This document shows, piece after piece, positions 29,987 through 40,921 of a DNA stretch of 64,000 nt. Position numbers and translations under genes: made by a program. Every line of letters begins with the position of its first letter. Within the stretch, counting starts at the first letter, position 1. Source of the DNA: Alphaproteobacteria bacterium (GTDB taxonomy: Bacteria; Pseudomonadota; Alphaproteobacteria; UBA6615); NCBI GenBank assembly GCA_009694135.1, contig SHVS01000006.1:1-64000 (forward strand). Direction: 5' to 3'. The notes beneath the pieces were generated by a model, which was not told the DNA's origin, did no database searches, and was given only the letters and a program-made list of their open reading frames with translations.

Positions 29987-31186
29987 ATGCGAAGGGCGAT
30001 TGTTGGCGCGCTGACACTTTCGATCCTGAGCGGCGTGGCGCACGCCGCAGAAGTCGCGGTCGGGCCGGACGCGCGCGCCGGGCTTGCCGTCACGCTCTAT
30101 CGCGATCTGGCTTTCGTGCGCGATGCGCGCCGGACGACGCTCATCCAGGGCTTGAATGAGCTGGCTTTTCCCGGCGTGAGCCGGGTGCTTCAGCCGGAAA
30201 CCGTGCAGCTTTCCGCGCCCGGCGTGCGCGTTGTCGAACGCCGCTTCGAGGCCGATGTGGTCACGCTGTTGATCGACAGCCCGCGCGCCGGACCGGCCGA
30301 GATCGAACTCGGTTATCTTACCTCCGGATTGTCATGGCGCGCCGATTACGTCGCATCGCTCGATGCCAGCGGCCGGCGCATGCGGTTGGAACTTTTGGCG
30401 ACCGTCGCCAACGAAAGTGGGGCGGACTATCCGCGTGCGCGGCTGGCGCTGATCGCCGGCGAGGTTGCGCGCGCCCAGCCCCCTGTGGCGCCGGTGCAAC
30501 GCGGCGTTGTCGCCATGGCGGCGGAAATGGCGCCGGGCGTGGCCGAAGCCCCAGCCGGCGATTATCGCCGTTTCGCCGTGGAGCGGCCGGTGGATTTGGC
30601 GCGGGGCGCGCGCACGCAGGTGGCGCTGCTGTCCGCCGTCGACGTGCCGGTCGAGCGCATCTATCGCCTGAGCGGAAGGCCGAGCATGACCCGCCCCGCG
30701 CCCAGCCCGGCGCCGGTGCCGGTCGATGTGCTCATCGCCTTCGCCAACGCCGAGGCCGCCGGGCTTGGGCTGCCGCTGCCGGCGGGGACGCTGCGGGTTT
30801 ATTCTACTGGGACTGACGCGGCATTTCTCGGCGAGGCGCCGCTGCCGGCGACGCCCAAGAACGAGCGCGCCGAGCTTTTGATCGGTCGCGCCTTCGACGT
30901 AACCGCGCGGCGCAGCGTGACCGATTATCGCGAGGAGGGGCCGCGCAACGCGCTCGCGATTGAAACCACGCAGCGTATCGTGCTGTCGAACGCCAAAGCC
31001 GAGCCGGTGACGGTCGAAGTGGTCGAGTCCCCACTGGGCGAAGGTAACCTTTTCGAGGAAAGCCAGCGGCACGAGGCGCTTTCGGCGCTGCAACATGTCT
31101 GGCGCGTTGCCGTGCCGGCGAATGGCTCCGCGACGCTCAGCTATCGCGTGCGGGTGAACGTCGTCGCGCCGGGCGAGCGACGCTAG
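29987..31186 (+). CDS. Secreted DUF4139-type protein
   Basis: 399 aa with a Sec signal peptide (RRAIVGALTLSILSGVAHAA, cleavage near residue 21). The mature protein begins with a beta-rich part (VTLYRDLAFVRDARRTTLIQ, then GLNELAFPGVSRVLQPETVQ) and has LGYLTSGLSWRADYVASLDA (about 107), the hallmark of DUF4139 / mucoidy-inhibitor A-like proteins. The C-terminal half has VLSNAKAEPVTVEVVESPLG. Function unknown; probably a periplasmic or surface beta-sandwich protein. GGAGG lies before the ATG at 29987. 25 bases after recR, so possibly transcribed with it. Confidence 0.78.
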   Translation: MRRAIVGALTLSILSGVAHAAEVAVGPDARAGLAVTLYRDLAFVRDARRTTLIQGLNELAFPGVSRVLQPETVQLSAPGVRVVERRFEADVVTLLIDSPRAGPAEIELGYLTSGLSWRADYVASLDASGRRMRLELLATVANESGADYPRARLALIAGEVARAQPPVAPVQRGVVAMAAEMAPGVAEAPAGDYRRFAVERPVDLARGARTQVALLSAVDVPVERIYRLSGRPSMTRPAPSPAPVPVDVLIAFANAEAAGLGLPLPAGTLRVYSTGTDAAFLGEAPLPATPKNERAELLIGRAFDVTARRSVTDYREEGPRNALAIETTQRIVLSNAKAEPVTVEVVESPLGEGNLFEESQRHEALSALQHVWRVAVPANGSATLSYRVRVNVVAPGERR

Positions 31187-31190
31187 GGGC

Positions 31191-31619
31191 TTACGCCTTT
31201 TCGACGATCAGCAGCGTGCCATCGGCGCCGGTGATGCGCACGCGCGCGCCGGCCGGCAAATCCGGGCCGGAGACTTGCCACACGCTGTCGCCCAGCCGCG
31301 CCCGGCCGCGCCCATTGACGATGGCCGCTTCGAGCGCAACCAGCTGGCCGACAAAGTTCTTGGTGCGCAAGTTGAGATTCGGCTCCTCGGTCGCAAACGG
31401 ATGGCGGCGCAGGTAACGCCAGGAAACGACCACCGACGCCACCGACAAAATGGCATAAAGCGCGACCTGCCACTGCCAGAGCATGTCCTGCACCCAGAAC
31501 ACGATCACCCCGACGATCAGCCCGGCGATGCCGAGCCAGATGAGGAAGATTCCGGGTGCGAGGATCTCCAGCGCCATCAAAGCGACGCCGAGGATCAGCC
31601 AGATCCAGTAGGCGCTCAT
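31191..31619 (-). CDS. NfeD family membrane protein
   Basis: 142 aa. Three N-terminal spans ([59 protein letters not shown]) are followed by a C-terminal OB-fold domain of about 60 residues ([20 protein letters not shown] to [16 protein letters not shown]). This is the short NfeD form, which partners SPFH/stomatin proteins in membrane domains. Its start overlaps the stop of the SPFH gene by four bases (ATGA), strongly linking the two. Confidence 0.9.
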   Translation of the reverse strand: MSAYWIWLILGVALMALEILAPGIFLIWLGIAGLIVGVIVFWVQDMLWQWQVALYAILSVASVVVSWRYLRRHPFATEEPNLNLRTKNFVGQLVALEAAIVNGRGRARLGDSVWQVSGPDLPAGARVRITGADGTLLIVEKA

Positions 31620-32782
31620 GTGTTGCCCCAGATCGGCAGGTCCTTCCCGTCCGCGCCTTTGCGCCGTGCGACCGGCACCGACGAGGCTGGCTTGCCGGCG
31701 TTCGACGCGGAGCCGGCCGAGGATTGGGTGCCGGCGCTTGACGCCGATCCGGCCGAAGATTGCGACCCGGCGGAGGATTGCGACCCGGCGGAGGATTGCG
31801 ACCCGGCGGAGGAGGGCGTGCGCAGGCGCCCGCCGCTTGGCGGCAGACCGCCTCCGCCGTGCGGCGTATCGCCCCCGAAAGCGGCGCGCACCAGTTCCGC
31901 GATGCCGCCGATCGAACCGATCAGGCTCGAGGCTTCGAGCGGCATCAGGATGACGCGCTGATTGGGTGCGGAGGCCAGCGCGCTCAGCGCTTCGACATAT
32001 TTCTGAGCGACGAAATAGTTGATCGCCTGCACATTGCCGCCGGCAATGGCCGCCGAAACGGATTCGGTCGCCTTGGCTTCGGCGGCGGCTTCGCGTTCGC
32101 GCGCCTCGGCATCGCGATAGGCGGCTTCGCGGCGGCCTTCGGCGGCGAGGATGGTCGCCTGCTTCTCGCCTTCGGCCTTGAGGATCGCCGACTGGCGCAG
32201 CCCCTCGGCTTCAAGGATCGAGGCGCGCTTGTCGCGTTCTGCCTTCATCTGCCGCGCCATGGAATCGACCAGATCGCGCGGCGGGGCGATATCCTTGATC
32301 TCGATGCGCGTGACCTTGACGCCCCAGGGGTGGGTCGCGTGGTCGATCACGGTCAGCAACTGGGCGTTGATCTTGTCGCGCTGCGACAGCAGCTCGTCGA
32401 GATCCATCGAGCCCATCACGGTGCGGATATTGGTCATCGTCAGGTTGACGATCGCCGGCTGGAGGTTGCGCACCTGATAGGCCGCCTTGGCCGCGTCGAG
32501 CACCTGATAGAACACCACGCCATCGACCCCGACCATGGCGTTGTCCTTGGTGATCACCTCTTGCGTCGGGACCTCGAGCACTTGCTCCATCATCGACAGC
32601 TTCTGGCCGATGCGATCGACAATCGGCACGATGAAGTTGAGCCCGGGTTTCAGGCTTTTGATGAAGCGGCCGAAGCGTTCGACGGTGTATTCGTTGCCTT
32701 GCGGAACGGACTTGACCCCGCCGAGGATGAGCGCGATTGCCAGCGCGACCAACACTATGACGAAGATTGCCGAGCCGGTCAT
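31616..32782 (-). CDS. SPFH/stomatin-like protein (QmcA type) with a hexapeptide-repeat tail
   Basis: 388 aa. One N-terminal span ([20 protein letters not shown]) is followed by the SPFH domain: [20 protein letters not shown] (about 33), [17 protein letters not shown] (about 79) and [20 protein letters not shown] (about 153). A long coiled coil follows (about 180-255, [20 protein letters not shown]). These proteins oligomerise in the membrane and recruit NfeD and proteases. Odd feature: after about residue 315 the tail has tandem [18 protein letters not shown] units, low-complexity Ser/Ala/Gly, before a basic end ([15 protein letters not shown]). Confidence 0.92.
   Translation of the reverse strand: MTGSAIFVIVLVALAIALILGGVKSVPQGNEYTVERFGRFIKSLKPGLNFIVPIVDRIGQKLSMMEQVLEVPTQEVITKDNAMVGVDGVVFYQVLDAAKAAYQVRNLQPAIVNLTMTNIRTVMGSMDLDELLSQRDKINAQLLTVIDHATHPWGVKVTRIEIKDIAPPRDLVDSMARQMKAERDKRASILEAEGLRQSAILKAEGEKQATILAAEGRREAAYRDAEAREREAAAEAKATESVSAAIAGGNVQAINYFVAQKYVEALSALASAPNQRVILMPLEASSLIGSIGGIAELVRAAFGGDTPHGGGGLPPSGGRLRTPSSAGSQSSAGSQSSAGSQSSAGSASSAGTQSSAGSASNAGKPASSVPVARRKGADGKDLPIWGNT
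31755..31814. repeat. 18-bp tandem repeat in the SPFH gene
   Basis: The unit GGAGGATTGCGACCCGGC (plus strand) is repeated with near-perfect identity about three times, with diverged copies continuing to about 31690. Each unit encodes Ser-Ser-Ala-Gly-Ser-Gln on the minus strand and keeps the frame, so copy number can change without breaking the gene. Confidence 0.75.
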
Positions 32783-32831
32783 TGCACTGTCCCCTGTGTT
32801 AAGTGTCGCGCCAGTCTTATAGCATGCGCCG

Positions 32832-34163
32832 TCAATTGGGCGAGCCGGAAGCGGGCGGGGCGAGCCGCATCGTGTCCTCGGCCTCGCCTTCGATCAATAA
32901 TCCAGATTCCTGGGTCACGACCTGGAATGACGGCAGAGGCGCGGGCAGATCCTTGCCCGCACTTGGGCGCACGCCCAGGTCGATGATCATTTTCGCGCGC
33001 GGCAGCAGGCGTTGGTTGAGCGAACTCCCCAGCTTTTGAAAGGCGTCGGCGGCGCTTTTGATTCCCTTGCCCACCTTGTCGAGATAGCCGAAGGCGACCG
33101 GGATTGCCTCCAACAACGCGCGGCTCGCCTCGACGATGCGCTCGCGGTTCATCGCTTGGCGGCCAAGGTCGATCTCCACCCGCGCGAAGCCGATCAGCGA
33201 GGCGAGGCCGGCCGGTCCGACCAGGATGATCTCCGCCTTGGCGGCCTTTTGCACGAAATCCTGATCGGCGTTGGCCAGACGTTCGAGCGCGCCTTCGTTG
33301 GGCAGATACATCACCGACAGGATTCGGCGCGGCTCGCGGCCATTGAGCGACTGCCGGTAGTCGCCCTCGACCGCGCTGCGATAATCCTTCGCCGCCAGCG
33401 CTTTCAGATGCTTGTTCATGGTCGCGGCCAACCCGGCGGCAGCGGCGGCGGCGCCGTCCTCGTCCTTCGCGGCGGCATGTTCGAGAAGATACTTGGATGC
33501 CTTGCTGTCGATCACCAGAACGGTGTCGCCGGGCATGAACACCAGCGCGTCCGGGCGCAGCCGCGCGCCTTCCTCCCCGGCGACGGTGGCTTGCAGGCGG
33601 AAGTCGCGGCCGGGCTCGAGGCCGAAGGTCTTGAGGGTGTTTTCCAGCCCGATTTCGGCATAGCTGCCGGCGCCGCCGGGGCTGAGCAACGCGCGTTTGA
33701 CGGTTTCGACCGTGTCCTGGTTCTTCGCCACCTGGCTGTTGAGCGCGGAGACCGAGGCGGTGACCTTTTCCACGCTTTGATAGAGCTTCTCGGTCGCGAG
33801 GCGCACCCGTTCCTCGGCTTCCTTGCGCTGCAACTCGGCTTCGCGCTTGTGGTCGTCGATCAGCTTGGCGGACAGCTCGCGCGAAGAGGCGAGCGCCGCC
33901 GCCTGCGCCGTCACCACCGCGTCCTTGCGCGCCTGGTCGAGGTCGCCCATCCGCGCGCGTTCCAGCGCCACCGCTTGCTCCGCCAGCGCTTGGGCGCGTT
34001 CGGCGTCGATGCGTGCCGCCTCCGCGGATTCGGCACGTACGCGGTCGGCGGCGGCTTCGCGGGTGAGCCGCGCCGCCTCGCCACGGGCGCCGAGCAACAA
34101 GGTTAACGCGACCGCGAGCGCGACCAGAGCCGCGGCCAGAAGCACGGCCAAAGTGATAATCAT
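32832..34163 (-). CDS. rmuC: DNA recombination protein RmuC
   Basis: 443 aa. One N-terminal membrane span ([20 protein letters not shown]) and a long Ala/Glu/Arg-rich coiled coil (about 30-150) precede the RmuC domain. That domain has [20 protein letters not shown] (about 180) and the nuclease-like stretch [19 protein letters not shown] (about 205-225), with Asp and Asp-Ser-Lys as in PD-(D/E)xK folds. RmuC limits inversions at short repeats and may act as a nuclease. GGAGG precedes the ATG at 34163. Divergent from def, a common arrangement. Confidence 0.93.
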   Translation of the reverse strand: MIITLAVLLAAALVALAVALTLLLGARGEAARLTREAAADRVRAESAEAARIDAERAQALAEQAVALERARMGDLDQARKDAVVTAQAAALASSRELSAKLIDDHKREAELQRKEAEERVRLATEKLYQSVEKVTASVSALNSQVAKNQDTVETVKRALLSPGGAGSYAEIGLENTLKTFGLEPGRDFRLQATVAGEEGARLRPDALVFMPGDTVLVIDSKASKYLLEHAAAKDEDGAAAAAAGLAATMNKHLKALAAKDYRSAVEGDYRQSLNGREPRRILSVMYLPNEGALERLANADQDFVQKAAKAEIILVGPAGLASLIGFARVEIDLGRQAMNRERIVEASRALLEAIPVAFGYLDKVGKGIKSAADAFQKLGSSLNQRLLPRAKMIIDLGVRPSAGKDLPAPLPSFQVVTQESGLLIEGEAEDTMRLAPPASGSPN

Positions 34164-34259
34164 CGACAACCTCCAGCGCGTATCCTAGCTGATCGCGCCC
34201 GCGAAGCGCATACCGTCCTGACCTTGACGCGGCCGGGGACGGCTCATAGGTAAACCGCC

Positions 34260-34802
34260 ATGGCACTGCGTACGATCATTAAGGCGCCCGACCCGCGCCT
34301 CAAGCTTAAAGCTGCGCCGGTCGGCACGGTCACGCCCGACATCCGCCAGCTGATGGCTGATATGCTGGAGACGATGTATGCGGCGATCGGTATCGGGCTG
34401 GCCGCGCCGCAAGTCGGCGTGCTTGCGCGGGTCGTGGTGGCCGATGTCGCCAAGCGGGACGCGCCCCGCCAACCACTCGTGCTGGCCGACCCGGAGATCC
34501 TGTGGCGCTCGGTCGAGCGCGCCTCCCATGAGGAGGGCTGCCTGTCTTTCCCCGAGCAATTCGCCGAAGTCGAGCGGCCGGCGCGGGTGCGCATCGGCTA
34601 TCTGGACGAGACGGGTTCACGGCGGGAGCTTATGGCCGATGGATTGCTGGCGACTTGCCTGCAGCACGAGATCGATCACCTGTCCGGCGTGGTCTTCGTC
34701 GACTACGTGTCGCCGCTCAAGCGCAACATGATCTTGCGTAAACTGCGCAAGGCCAAGCGTTTGGAGGCGCCGGCGGATGAGGAGGAGCGCGCCGCGCTCT
34801 AA
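34260..34802 (+). CDS. def: Peptide deformylase
   Basis: Removes the formyl group from the first methionine of new proteins. It is 180 aa. The three metal-site motifs are present: GIGLAAPQVG (about 43-52), EEGCLSFP (metal-binding Cys, about 95) and QHEIDHLSG (two His and catalytic Glu, about 138-146). The C-terminus is rich in Lys/Arg/Glu. Sixteen bases before fmt, forming the def-fmt-truA set. Confidence 0.97.
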   Translation: MALRTIIKAPDPRLKLKAAPVGTVTPDIRQLMADMLETMYAAIGIGLAAPQVGVLARVVVADVAKRDAPRQPLVLADPEILWRSVERASHEEGCLSFPEQFAEVERPARVRIGYLDETGSRRELMADGLLATCLQHEIDHLSGVVFVDYVSPLKRNMILRKLRKAKRLEAPADEEERAAL

Positions 34803-34818
34803 GGGTTGAGTTAGGCCC

Positions 34819-35733
34819 ATGCGCCTTGCCTTTCTCGGTACCCCAGATTTCGCCGTTCCGGCGCTGGAAGCGCTTCTCGCCGCCGGCCATCAAATCCTGC
34901 GCGTCTATAGCCAGCCGGCGAAACCGGCCGGGCGCGGGATGGCGCCGCGCATGTCGCCGGTGGCGCGCGCCGCCGAGGCGCATGGCATTACGATCGAGAC
35001 CCCGCGCAGCCTCAAGGATCCCGCCGTGCAACAGGCGTTCAGATCCCTCGGCCTCGATGCGGCCGTGGTCGCCGCCTATGGGCTGATCCTGCCCCAATCC
35101 ATGCTCGATGCGCCGCGCTTCGGCTGCATCAATATTCATGCATCGCTGCTGCCGCGCTGGCGCGGCGCGGCGCCGATCCAGCGCGCGCTGCTGGCCGGGG
35201 ATGCGAATACGGGCATCACCATCATGCGCATGGATGCCGGACTCGACACCGGTCCAATGCTGCTGGCCGAAGGCTTCCCGATCGCCGCGGACGACACGAC
35301 CGGCACGCTGCATGATCGCCTGGCGGCGCTGGGCGCGGAATTGATCGTCACCGCGCTCGCCAAGCTGCACGCGGGCGAACTCGCGGCCAGGCCGCAGTCG
35401 GCAGCCGGCGTGACCCTCGCGCCCAAAATCAAGCCTGAGGAAGCGCGGCTGGTGTGGACCGAACCAGCGCGTGACCTCGCCCGCCGCGTGCGCGCCTTCG
35501 CCCCGCAGCCGGGAGCGTTCTTTTATCTGGGCGATCACCGTATAAAGGTTTTTGCCACCAAGCTTGCCCCGGGCGAAGGCCCCCCGGGGACCGTACTCGA
35601 CGAGCATCCGACCATTACCTGCGGGCATGGAGCGCTGCGCTTGCTAATGCTGCAGCGCGAGGGCAAGCGCGTCCTTCCAGCCGCCGAATTCCTGCGCGGG
35701 ATGAAGCTGCCGCCCGGGGCGAAGCTTTCCTGA
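34819..35733 (+). CDS. fmt: Methionyl-tRNA formyltransferase
   Basis: Formylates Met-tRNA(fMet) with 10-formyl-tetrahydrofolate for initiation. It is 304 aa. Motifs: [20 protein letters not shown] (about 3-22), [13 protein letters not shown] (about 29-41) and the catalytic [20 protein letters not shown] (about 106), with Asn, His and later Asp in [18 protein letters not shown]. The C-terminal tRNA-binding domain begins near residue 205. Stop and truA start share one base (TGATG). Confidence 0.97.
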   Translation: MRLAFLGTPDFAVPALEALLAAGHQILRVYSQPAKPAGRGMAPRMSPVARAAEAHGITIETPRSLKDPAVQQAFRSLGLDAAVVAAYGLILPQSMLDAPRFGCINIHASLLPRWRGAAPIQRALLAGDANTGITIMRMDAGLDTGPMLLAEGFPIAADDTTGTLHDRLAALGAELIVTALAKLHAGELAARPQSAAGVTLAPKIKPEEARLVWTEPARDLARRVRAFAPQPGAFFYLGDHRIKVFATKLAPGEGPPGTVLDEHPTITCGHGALRLLMLQREGKRVLPAAEFLRGMKLPPGAKLS

Positions 35734-36494
35734 TGCCACGCTATCGGTTGCTGCTCGAATACGATGGCGGACCCTTCGCCGGCTGGCAGCGGCAGGCGAA
35801 TGGGCCGTCGGTGCAAGGCGCGATCGAGGATGCGGTCTTCGCCTTTTGCGCCGAGCGGGTGACGGTGATTGGCGCCGGGCGAACCGATTCCGGCGTGCAT
35901 GCCGCCGGCCAGGTAGCGCATCTCGACCTGACCAAGGAACTGCTTCCGGGGCGGCTGCGGGATGCGCTCAACAATTTTTTGCGCCCGATCCCCGTGGCGG
36001 TGCTCGAAGCTACGCTGGCGCCTGCGCGCTTCGATGCGCGCCGCTCGGCGATCGGCCGCCGGTACCTCTATCGGATCCTGTCACGGCGACCACCGCCGGC
36101 GCTTGGACGCGGGCGGGTGTGGTGGGTTGCGCGCGCGCTTGATCCCAAGCCGATGCAGGCGGCGGCGTCCTTGCTGCTCGGCAAGCATGATTTCACCAGC
36201 TTCCGCTCGATCCAGTGCCAGGCCAATTCGCCGCTGCGGACACTCGACCGGCTGGAGGTCGAACGCGTCGGCGACGAGATTCATATCACCGCCGAGGCGC
36301 GCTCGTTCCTGCACAATCAGGTGCGGATTATGGCCGGTACGCTTGAACAAGTCGGCGCCGGACGCTGGAAGATCGCCGATGTGGCTGCCGCGTTGGAGGC
36401 GCGCGATCGGCGCGCCGGCGGCCCGACCGCGCCGCCGGACGGTTTATGCCTGATGGAGGTGCGCTACGCCGACGACGTGCTTACGCGCGAATAA
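35733..36494 (+). CDS. truA: tRNA pseudouridine(38-40) synthase
   Basis: Makes pseudouridine at tRNA positions 38-40. It is 253 aa. It begins [19 protein letters not shown] (about 4-22) and has the catalytic Asp in [19 protein letters not shown] (about 47-65). [12 protein letters not shown] and [13 protein letters not shown] (about 150) are further TruA signatures, with [20 protein letters not shown] near the C-terminus. Starts within the last codons of fmt. Its 3' end overlaps a convergent membrane-protein gene by 14 bases. Confidence 0.97.
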   Translation: MPRYRLLLEYDGGPFAGWQRQANGPSVQGAIEDAVFAFCAERVTVIGAGRTDSGVHAAGQVAHLDLTKELLPGRLRDALNNFLRPIPVAVLEATLAPARFDARRSAIGRRYLYRILSRRPPPALGRGRVWWVARALDPKPMQAAASLLLGKHDFTSFRSIQCQANSPLRTLDRLEVERVGDEIHITAEARSFLHNQVRIMAGTLEQVGAGRWKIADVAAALEARDRRAGGPTAPPDGLCLMEVRYADDVLTRE

Positions 36495-37041
36495 GCAAGG
36501 CGTCGCTGACGCGGGCGATCAATTGCCAGATCAGCACGCTGAGAAAGACCACGCCGGCGGCGGTGAAGCCATCGATCTCGAGCGCGACGCGCGCGACATA
36601 CCAATCATAGGCCAGCATGGCGAAGAAGGCGATTACATACAGCAGAGTCGCCGCCCAGCCGCCATAGGCGCTTAAGACGGCCAAGGGAATCAGCAGCGCC
36701 GTCTGCAACACCGAGCACCAATTGGCGGCGACGATATAGCCGACATAGCGCGCGCGGCGGTCGATCAGGTCGCAGATGCCGGTCATGGCCAAGGGAAATG
36801 TGACCCAGCCGATCACATAGGCGATCAACCAGACAGCGATTTCGCGCCACAGCGGCGCGGCGATAGTCTTGTCCTCCAGAAAATTAAAAATCGCATGGCC
36901 GGGCAGCACGATCGCCGCGGCGACAAAGGATTTCCAGAATCCTTCCGGCGTCGCCTCGAACAGCGTCATGCCGCGCCGATCAAGCTGCGCCAATCGCCAG
37001 GCGCCGTTAAGCGCGGCGGCGACCTCGGTCGTCGTGATCAT
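36481..37041 (-). CDS. Multi-pass membrane protein, unknown function
   Basis: 186 aa with about five spans: [77 protein letters not shown] and [21 protein letters not shown] polar loop [16 protein letters not shown] lies in the middle. No family recognised with certainty. The start overlaps the stop of dapE (ATGA), so it is translated in the dapD-dapE operon. Confidence 0.75.
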   Translation of the reverse strand: MITTTEVAAALNGAWRLAQLDRRGMTLFEATPEGFWKSFVAAAIVLPGHAIFNFLEDKTIAAPLWREIAVWLIAYVIGWVTFPLAMTGICDLIDRRARYVGYIVAANWCSVLQTALLIPLAVLSAYGGWAATLLYVIAFFAMLAYDWYVARVALEIDGFTAAGVVFLSVLIWQLIARVSDALLIRA

Positions 37042-38183
37042 GCCTTGGCGGCGAAAAATCGCTCGAGCACGCGCTCATAGACCCGCGCCAGCGCTTCGAT
37101 GTCCTTGACGCTGACGCGCTCGTCGACCTTGTGCATGGTCGCGCCGACCAGGCCGAATTCGACCACCGGGCAATGGTCCTTGATGAACCGCGCGTCCGAG
37201 GTGCCGCCCGATGTGGAGAAATCCGGCCGGCGGCCAAGCGTCTCGGCGACCGCACCCGCGACCAGCTCGGCGAAACCGCCCGGCGGAGTCAAGAAACTCT
37301 CGCCGCTCACGCTCACCGCCAGCTCATAGCCGCCGCCGACCGCGTCGAGTTGCCGGCGCAAATGCGTTTCGAGCGATGCGCCGCTGTGCAAGTCGTTGAA
37401 CCGCGCGTTGAACATCGCGTTCGCGCGCGCCGGGATGACATTGGTCGCGATATTTCCGACATCGACGCTGGTGATTTGCAGCGTCGAGGGCTCGAATGCC
37501 TCGCTGCCCAGATCGAGCGGTTCCTTGAGCAGCGCCGACAGCATGGCGACCAGCCGGTGCACCGGATTGTCGGCCAGATGCGGATAGGCCGCATGGCCCT
37601 GGACACCCTCGACCGTCAGCACCCCGTTTAGGCTTCCGCGGCGGCCGATCTTGATGGCATCGCCGAGCGCCTGTGGGCAGCTCGGTTCGCCCACGACGCA
37701 GGCGTCCAGCTTTTCGCCGCGTGCCTTGAGCCAGTCGAGCACCTTCTTCGTGCCATTGACCGCCGGGCCTTCCTCGTCGCCGGTGATGAGCAGGCTGATC
37801 GAGCCTTGCGGGCGGCCCTTGGCGACAATACGCGCCGCCGCACCGACAAAGGCGGCGATCGCGCCCTTCATGTCGGCCGCGCCGCGTCCCCACAGCGCGC
37901 CGTCGCTGATTTTGCCGGCGAAAGGATCGACCGACCACTGTGCGCGCGCGCCTTCCGGCACAACATCGGTATGGCCGGCGAAGCAGAAATGCGGCGCGCG
38001 ATCACCGAAGCGAGCGTACAGATTCTCGACCGGTGGGGTGCCCTCGGCCTCGAATCGCAGTCGATTACAGGTAAAACCGAGCGGCGTGAGCGTGCGCTCG
38101 AGCAGATCGAGCGCGCCGCCTTCGTGCGGCGTGACCGATGGGCAGCGGATCAGCGCCTGGGCGAGCGCAACCGGGTCGGTCAT
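37038..38183 (-). CDS. dapE: Succinyl-diaminopimelate desuccinylase
   Basis: M20 zinc peptidase that removes the succinyl group in lysine/diaminopimelate synthesis. It is 381 aa. Metal ligands: His and Asp in [12 protein letters not shown] (about 64-75), Asp in [18 protein letters not shown] (about 96) and the Glu pair in [18 protein letters not shown] (about 130). The dimerisation insert spans about 180-290 and the last His is in [14 protein letters not shown] (about 345). Shares one base with the dapD stop. Confidence 0.96.
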   Translation of the reverse strand: MTDPVALAQALIRCPSVTPHEGGALDLLERTLTPLGFTCNRLRFEAEGTPPVENLYARFGDRAPHFCFAGHTDVVPEGARAQWSVDPFAGKISDGALWGRGAADMKGAIAAFVGAAARIVAKGRPQGSISLLITGDEEGPAVNGTKKVLDWLKARGEKLDACVVGEPSCPQALGDAIKIGRRGSLNGVLTVEGVQGHAAYPHLADNPVHRLVAMLSALLKEPLDLGSEAFEPSTLQITSVDVGNIATNVIPARANAMFNARFNDLHSGASLETHLRRQLDAVGGGYELAVSVSGESFLTPPGGFAELVAGAVAETLGRRPDFSTSGGTSDARFIKDHCPVVEFGLVGATMHKVDERVSVKDIEALARVYERVLERFFAAKA

Positions 38184-39022
38184 TAGTCTCGCAACAGCTC
38201 GTTGATCGCGGTCTTGGAGCGCGTGCGCTCATCCACTCGTTTGACGATCACGGCGCAGTATAGACCGGGTCCCGGCGTTCCGTCGGGGAAGGGTTTGCCT
38301 GGCATGGTGCCGGAAACCACGACCGAATAGGCCGGCACGCGGCCGTAGTGCACCTGGCCCGTGGCGCGATCGACGATTTTGGTCGAGGCTCCGATATAAA
38401 CGCCCATCGACAACACCGAGCCCTGTTCGACAATGACACCCTCGGCCACTTCGGCGCGGGCGCCGATAAACACGTCGTCCTCGATCACCACCGGACCGGC
38501 CTGCAGCGGCTCCAACACGCCGCCGATGCCGGCGCCGCCGGAGATATGACAGTTCTTGCCAATCTGGGCACAGGAGCCAACCGTCGCCCAGGTGTCGATC
38601 ATCGTGCCGCTGTCGACGCGCGCGCCGAGATTGACGAAGGCCGGCAACAGCACAACGCCCGGGGCGATATAGGCTGACCGGCGCACGATGGCTCCCGGCA
38701 CGGCTCGAAATCCCGCGGTCTTGAAGCGGGCCGCATCCCAGCCGACAAATTTGGACGGGACCTTGTCCCACCAATTGGCGCCACCCGGGCCGCCGGCGAT
38801 CACGGCCATGTCGTTGAGGCGGAAGGAGAGCAGCACCGCCTGCTTGAGCCATTGGTTAACGCGCCATTGACCATCCTGCTTTTCGGCCACGCGGACGGTG
38901 CCGGCATCGAGCAGGGCAAGCGTCTGCTCCACGGCGTCGCGCACGGCGCCCTTGGTGGTCAGCGAAATGGTATCGCGCTGCTCCCACGCGGATTCAATCG
39001 TGGCCTTGAGTTCGGCAGTCAT
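38183..39022 (-). CDS. dapD: Tetrahydrodipicolinate N-succinyltransferase
   Basis: Transfers succinyl from succinyl-CoA to tetrahydrodipicolinate in the lysine pathway. It is 279 aa. Helical N-terminus ([17 protein letters not shown]), then a left-handed beta-helix of hexapeptide repeats from about residue 100 ([59 protein letters not shown]). C-terminus has [15 protein letters not shown]. First gene of dapD-dapE plus a membrane-protein gene. Confidence 0.97.
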   Translation of the reverse strand: MTAELKATIESAWEQRDTISLTTKGAVRDAVEQTLALLDAGTVRVAEKQDGQWRVNQWLKQAVLLSFRLNDMAVIAGGPGGANWWDKVPSKFVGWDAARFKTAGFRAVPGAIVRRSAYIAPGVVLLPAFVNLGARVDSGTMIDTWATVGSCAQIGKNCHISGGAGIGGVLEPLQAGPVVIEDDVFIGARAEVAEGVIVEQGSVLSMGVYIGASTKIVDRATGQVHYGRVPAYSVVVSGTMPGKPFPDGTPGPGLYCAVIVKRVDERTRSKTAINELLRD

Positions 39023-39208
39023 GGTTCGACGGGACCCTTGTCTGTGGGCGGTGGCCGAACATGGCGCGCGCGCCGCATTGGCGCAAGCCGATTTCCGGCG
39101 TGTGCCGGGCCGTTGCGGGCCAGGCGTTACGGTCGGTTAAGCGCCGGTCGCTAAGGTGCCGTGGCCCCCGAAAGTCGTTTCGGCGCGTAATTTTCATTGG
39201 TCCGAAGC

Positions 39209-40921
39209 ATGGCGCAGACCGAGCCCCAGCCGCCCGAGGCCGCTGCGCCGCCGTCTGTCGTGGACGGGCGGCTGCCGCCGCTCAGTGGCGTCGCCGCCAC
39301 GCTGCTGGCCGCCTATCCCGATCCGGTGCTGATACTTGGCGAAGATGGCGCGCCCGTTGCCGGCAACGCAGCGGCGAGCGCGCTGATCGAACGGCTCGGC
39401 GATGACTGCGCCAAAGTGCTCGCCACCCTGGCCGAACTGTGCCGCGTAGCGCTGCAGAGCGGCAAGCCCGGCCGCGGCGTTCTCTCGACCACCGGCGGTG
39501 ACATCGCGCTCGATATGCTGGTCCTGCCGCAAGACGGCATTGGCGCTGGGCCGTGACACGCGGACCGAAACCGTCGTGCGCCAAGCCTTGTTCGAATCGC
39601 GCCAGCGCTACAAGGAACTGGTGGAGATCGCGAGCGACTTCTCTTGGGAGACGAATGCCGCCGGCGAGATCGTGTTCGTTTCACCCAAGGGCGCGCTTGG
39701 CTTCACCGCCGCCGAACTGGTCGGTCGTCCGGTGCAGAGCCTGTTGAGCGACGTCGCGGCGCTCGGCGGTCATTCGCCCTTCGCCGCGCGCGAGCCGGTC
39801 GCCGATGTCGAACTCTGGGCAACGGACAAGGCCGGCAATCCGGCTTGCCTGATCACCACCGCGCGGCCGCTTAACGACAGCGCGGGCGCGTGGCGCGGGG
39901 CCCGCGGGCTGTCGCGCAACGTGACGCGCGAGCGTCTAGAGGCGTTCGCCCGCTCGAAACGTGACGGGCGTGAGCGCGTGGTCGCGCACATTATCGAGCA
40001 GATTCGCGACGGCGTCGATCCGCTCGAAATGCTCGAGCGCGCCGTCGAGGCGCTGTGCGGCGCGCTGGCGGCGGATGGCGTCGCGATCATGCTGACCGAC
40101 GATGCCGGCGGCGAGCTCATTCTGCGGCGCGGCGCGGATGCTGCGGTGGCGGCCGCCTCTTCCGCCATGATCGCGTGCAGGTGAACAATGGCCCAGAGTC
40201 GCTTGTCGAATCGGGCCATGCGCTTCTTGTTTTCCGCACGCGGTTTCGCGGCGGCTCGAATGGCGTCGTCGCGCTCGCGCGCATGGAGGCAAACGCCGCC
40301 TGGAGCGCGGATGATCGCGCCTTGGCGCGGGCGGTCGAGGCGCAGCTTGGCGTGATCTTGGCGCAGTTCACGCAGCAACGCCGGCTGGAGACGTTGTCGC
40401 GCACCGATCCGCTGACAGGTCTGCTCAATCGCCGCGCCTTTATCGAGGAGGTCGATCGACAACTCGCGCGTGACAGCCGCGAAGGGCATTCCGGCGCGCT
40501 ATTTTATGTCGATCTCGACAACTTCAAGCCGATCAACGACCGTCTCGGCCACGCCGCGGGCGACGAGGCGTTGATCAAGGTCGCGGCAGCGTTGAAGGGC
40601 AACGCGCGTCGTTACGATCTGGTGGCGCGGATCGGCGGCGATGAATTTGCCCTGTGGCTGTCGCACGCCGACCAGGCAACGGCTCTCCGCCGCGCGCAGG
40701 CCTTGAGCGAAAACATCGCCGCACTTGTGCCTCCCAACGCTGGCGATCTCCCGTCGCTTGGCGCGTCCATCGGCGTCGCTTGCTGGACGCCAGCTCAGGT
40801 CGAGCCCGCCGAGTTGCTCCTCGCGCGCGCCGATCGCGCCATGTATATCGCCAAGAACGAAGGCAAACAGCGCATTTTCGCTGATGAGCCGGTTCCGGCG
40901 GCATCCGGGAGCGCGGCATGA
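39209..40921 (+). pseudogene. PAS-GAF-GGDEF diguanylate cyclase with two frameshifts
   Basis: Three reading frames join into one protein of about 570 aa. Frame 1 (39209-39556) has a PAS-like start (AAYPDPVLILGEDGAPVAGN). At about 39535-39545 the reading shifts to a frame ending at 40184, with a second PAS domain (YKELVEIASDFSWETNAAGE) and the start of a GAF-like domain. At about 40165-40175 it shifts again and runs to 40921, with the rest of GAF and a full GGDEF domain: LSRTDPLTGLLNRRAFIEEV, VDLDNFKPINDRLGHAAGD and RIGGDEFALWL, and an RRYD inhibitory site before it. If intact it would make cyclic di-GMP. Either decay or two consensus indels. Confidence 0.8.
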
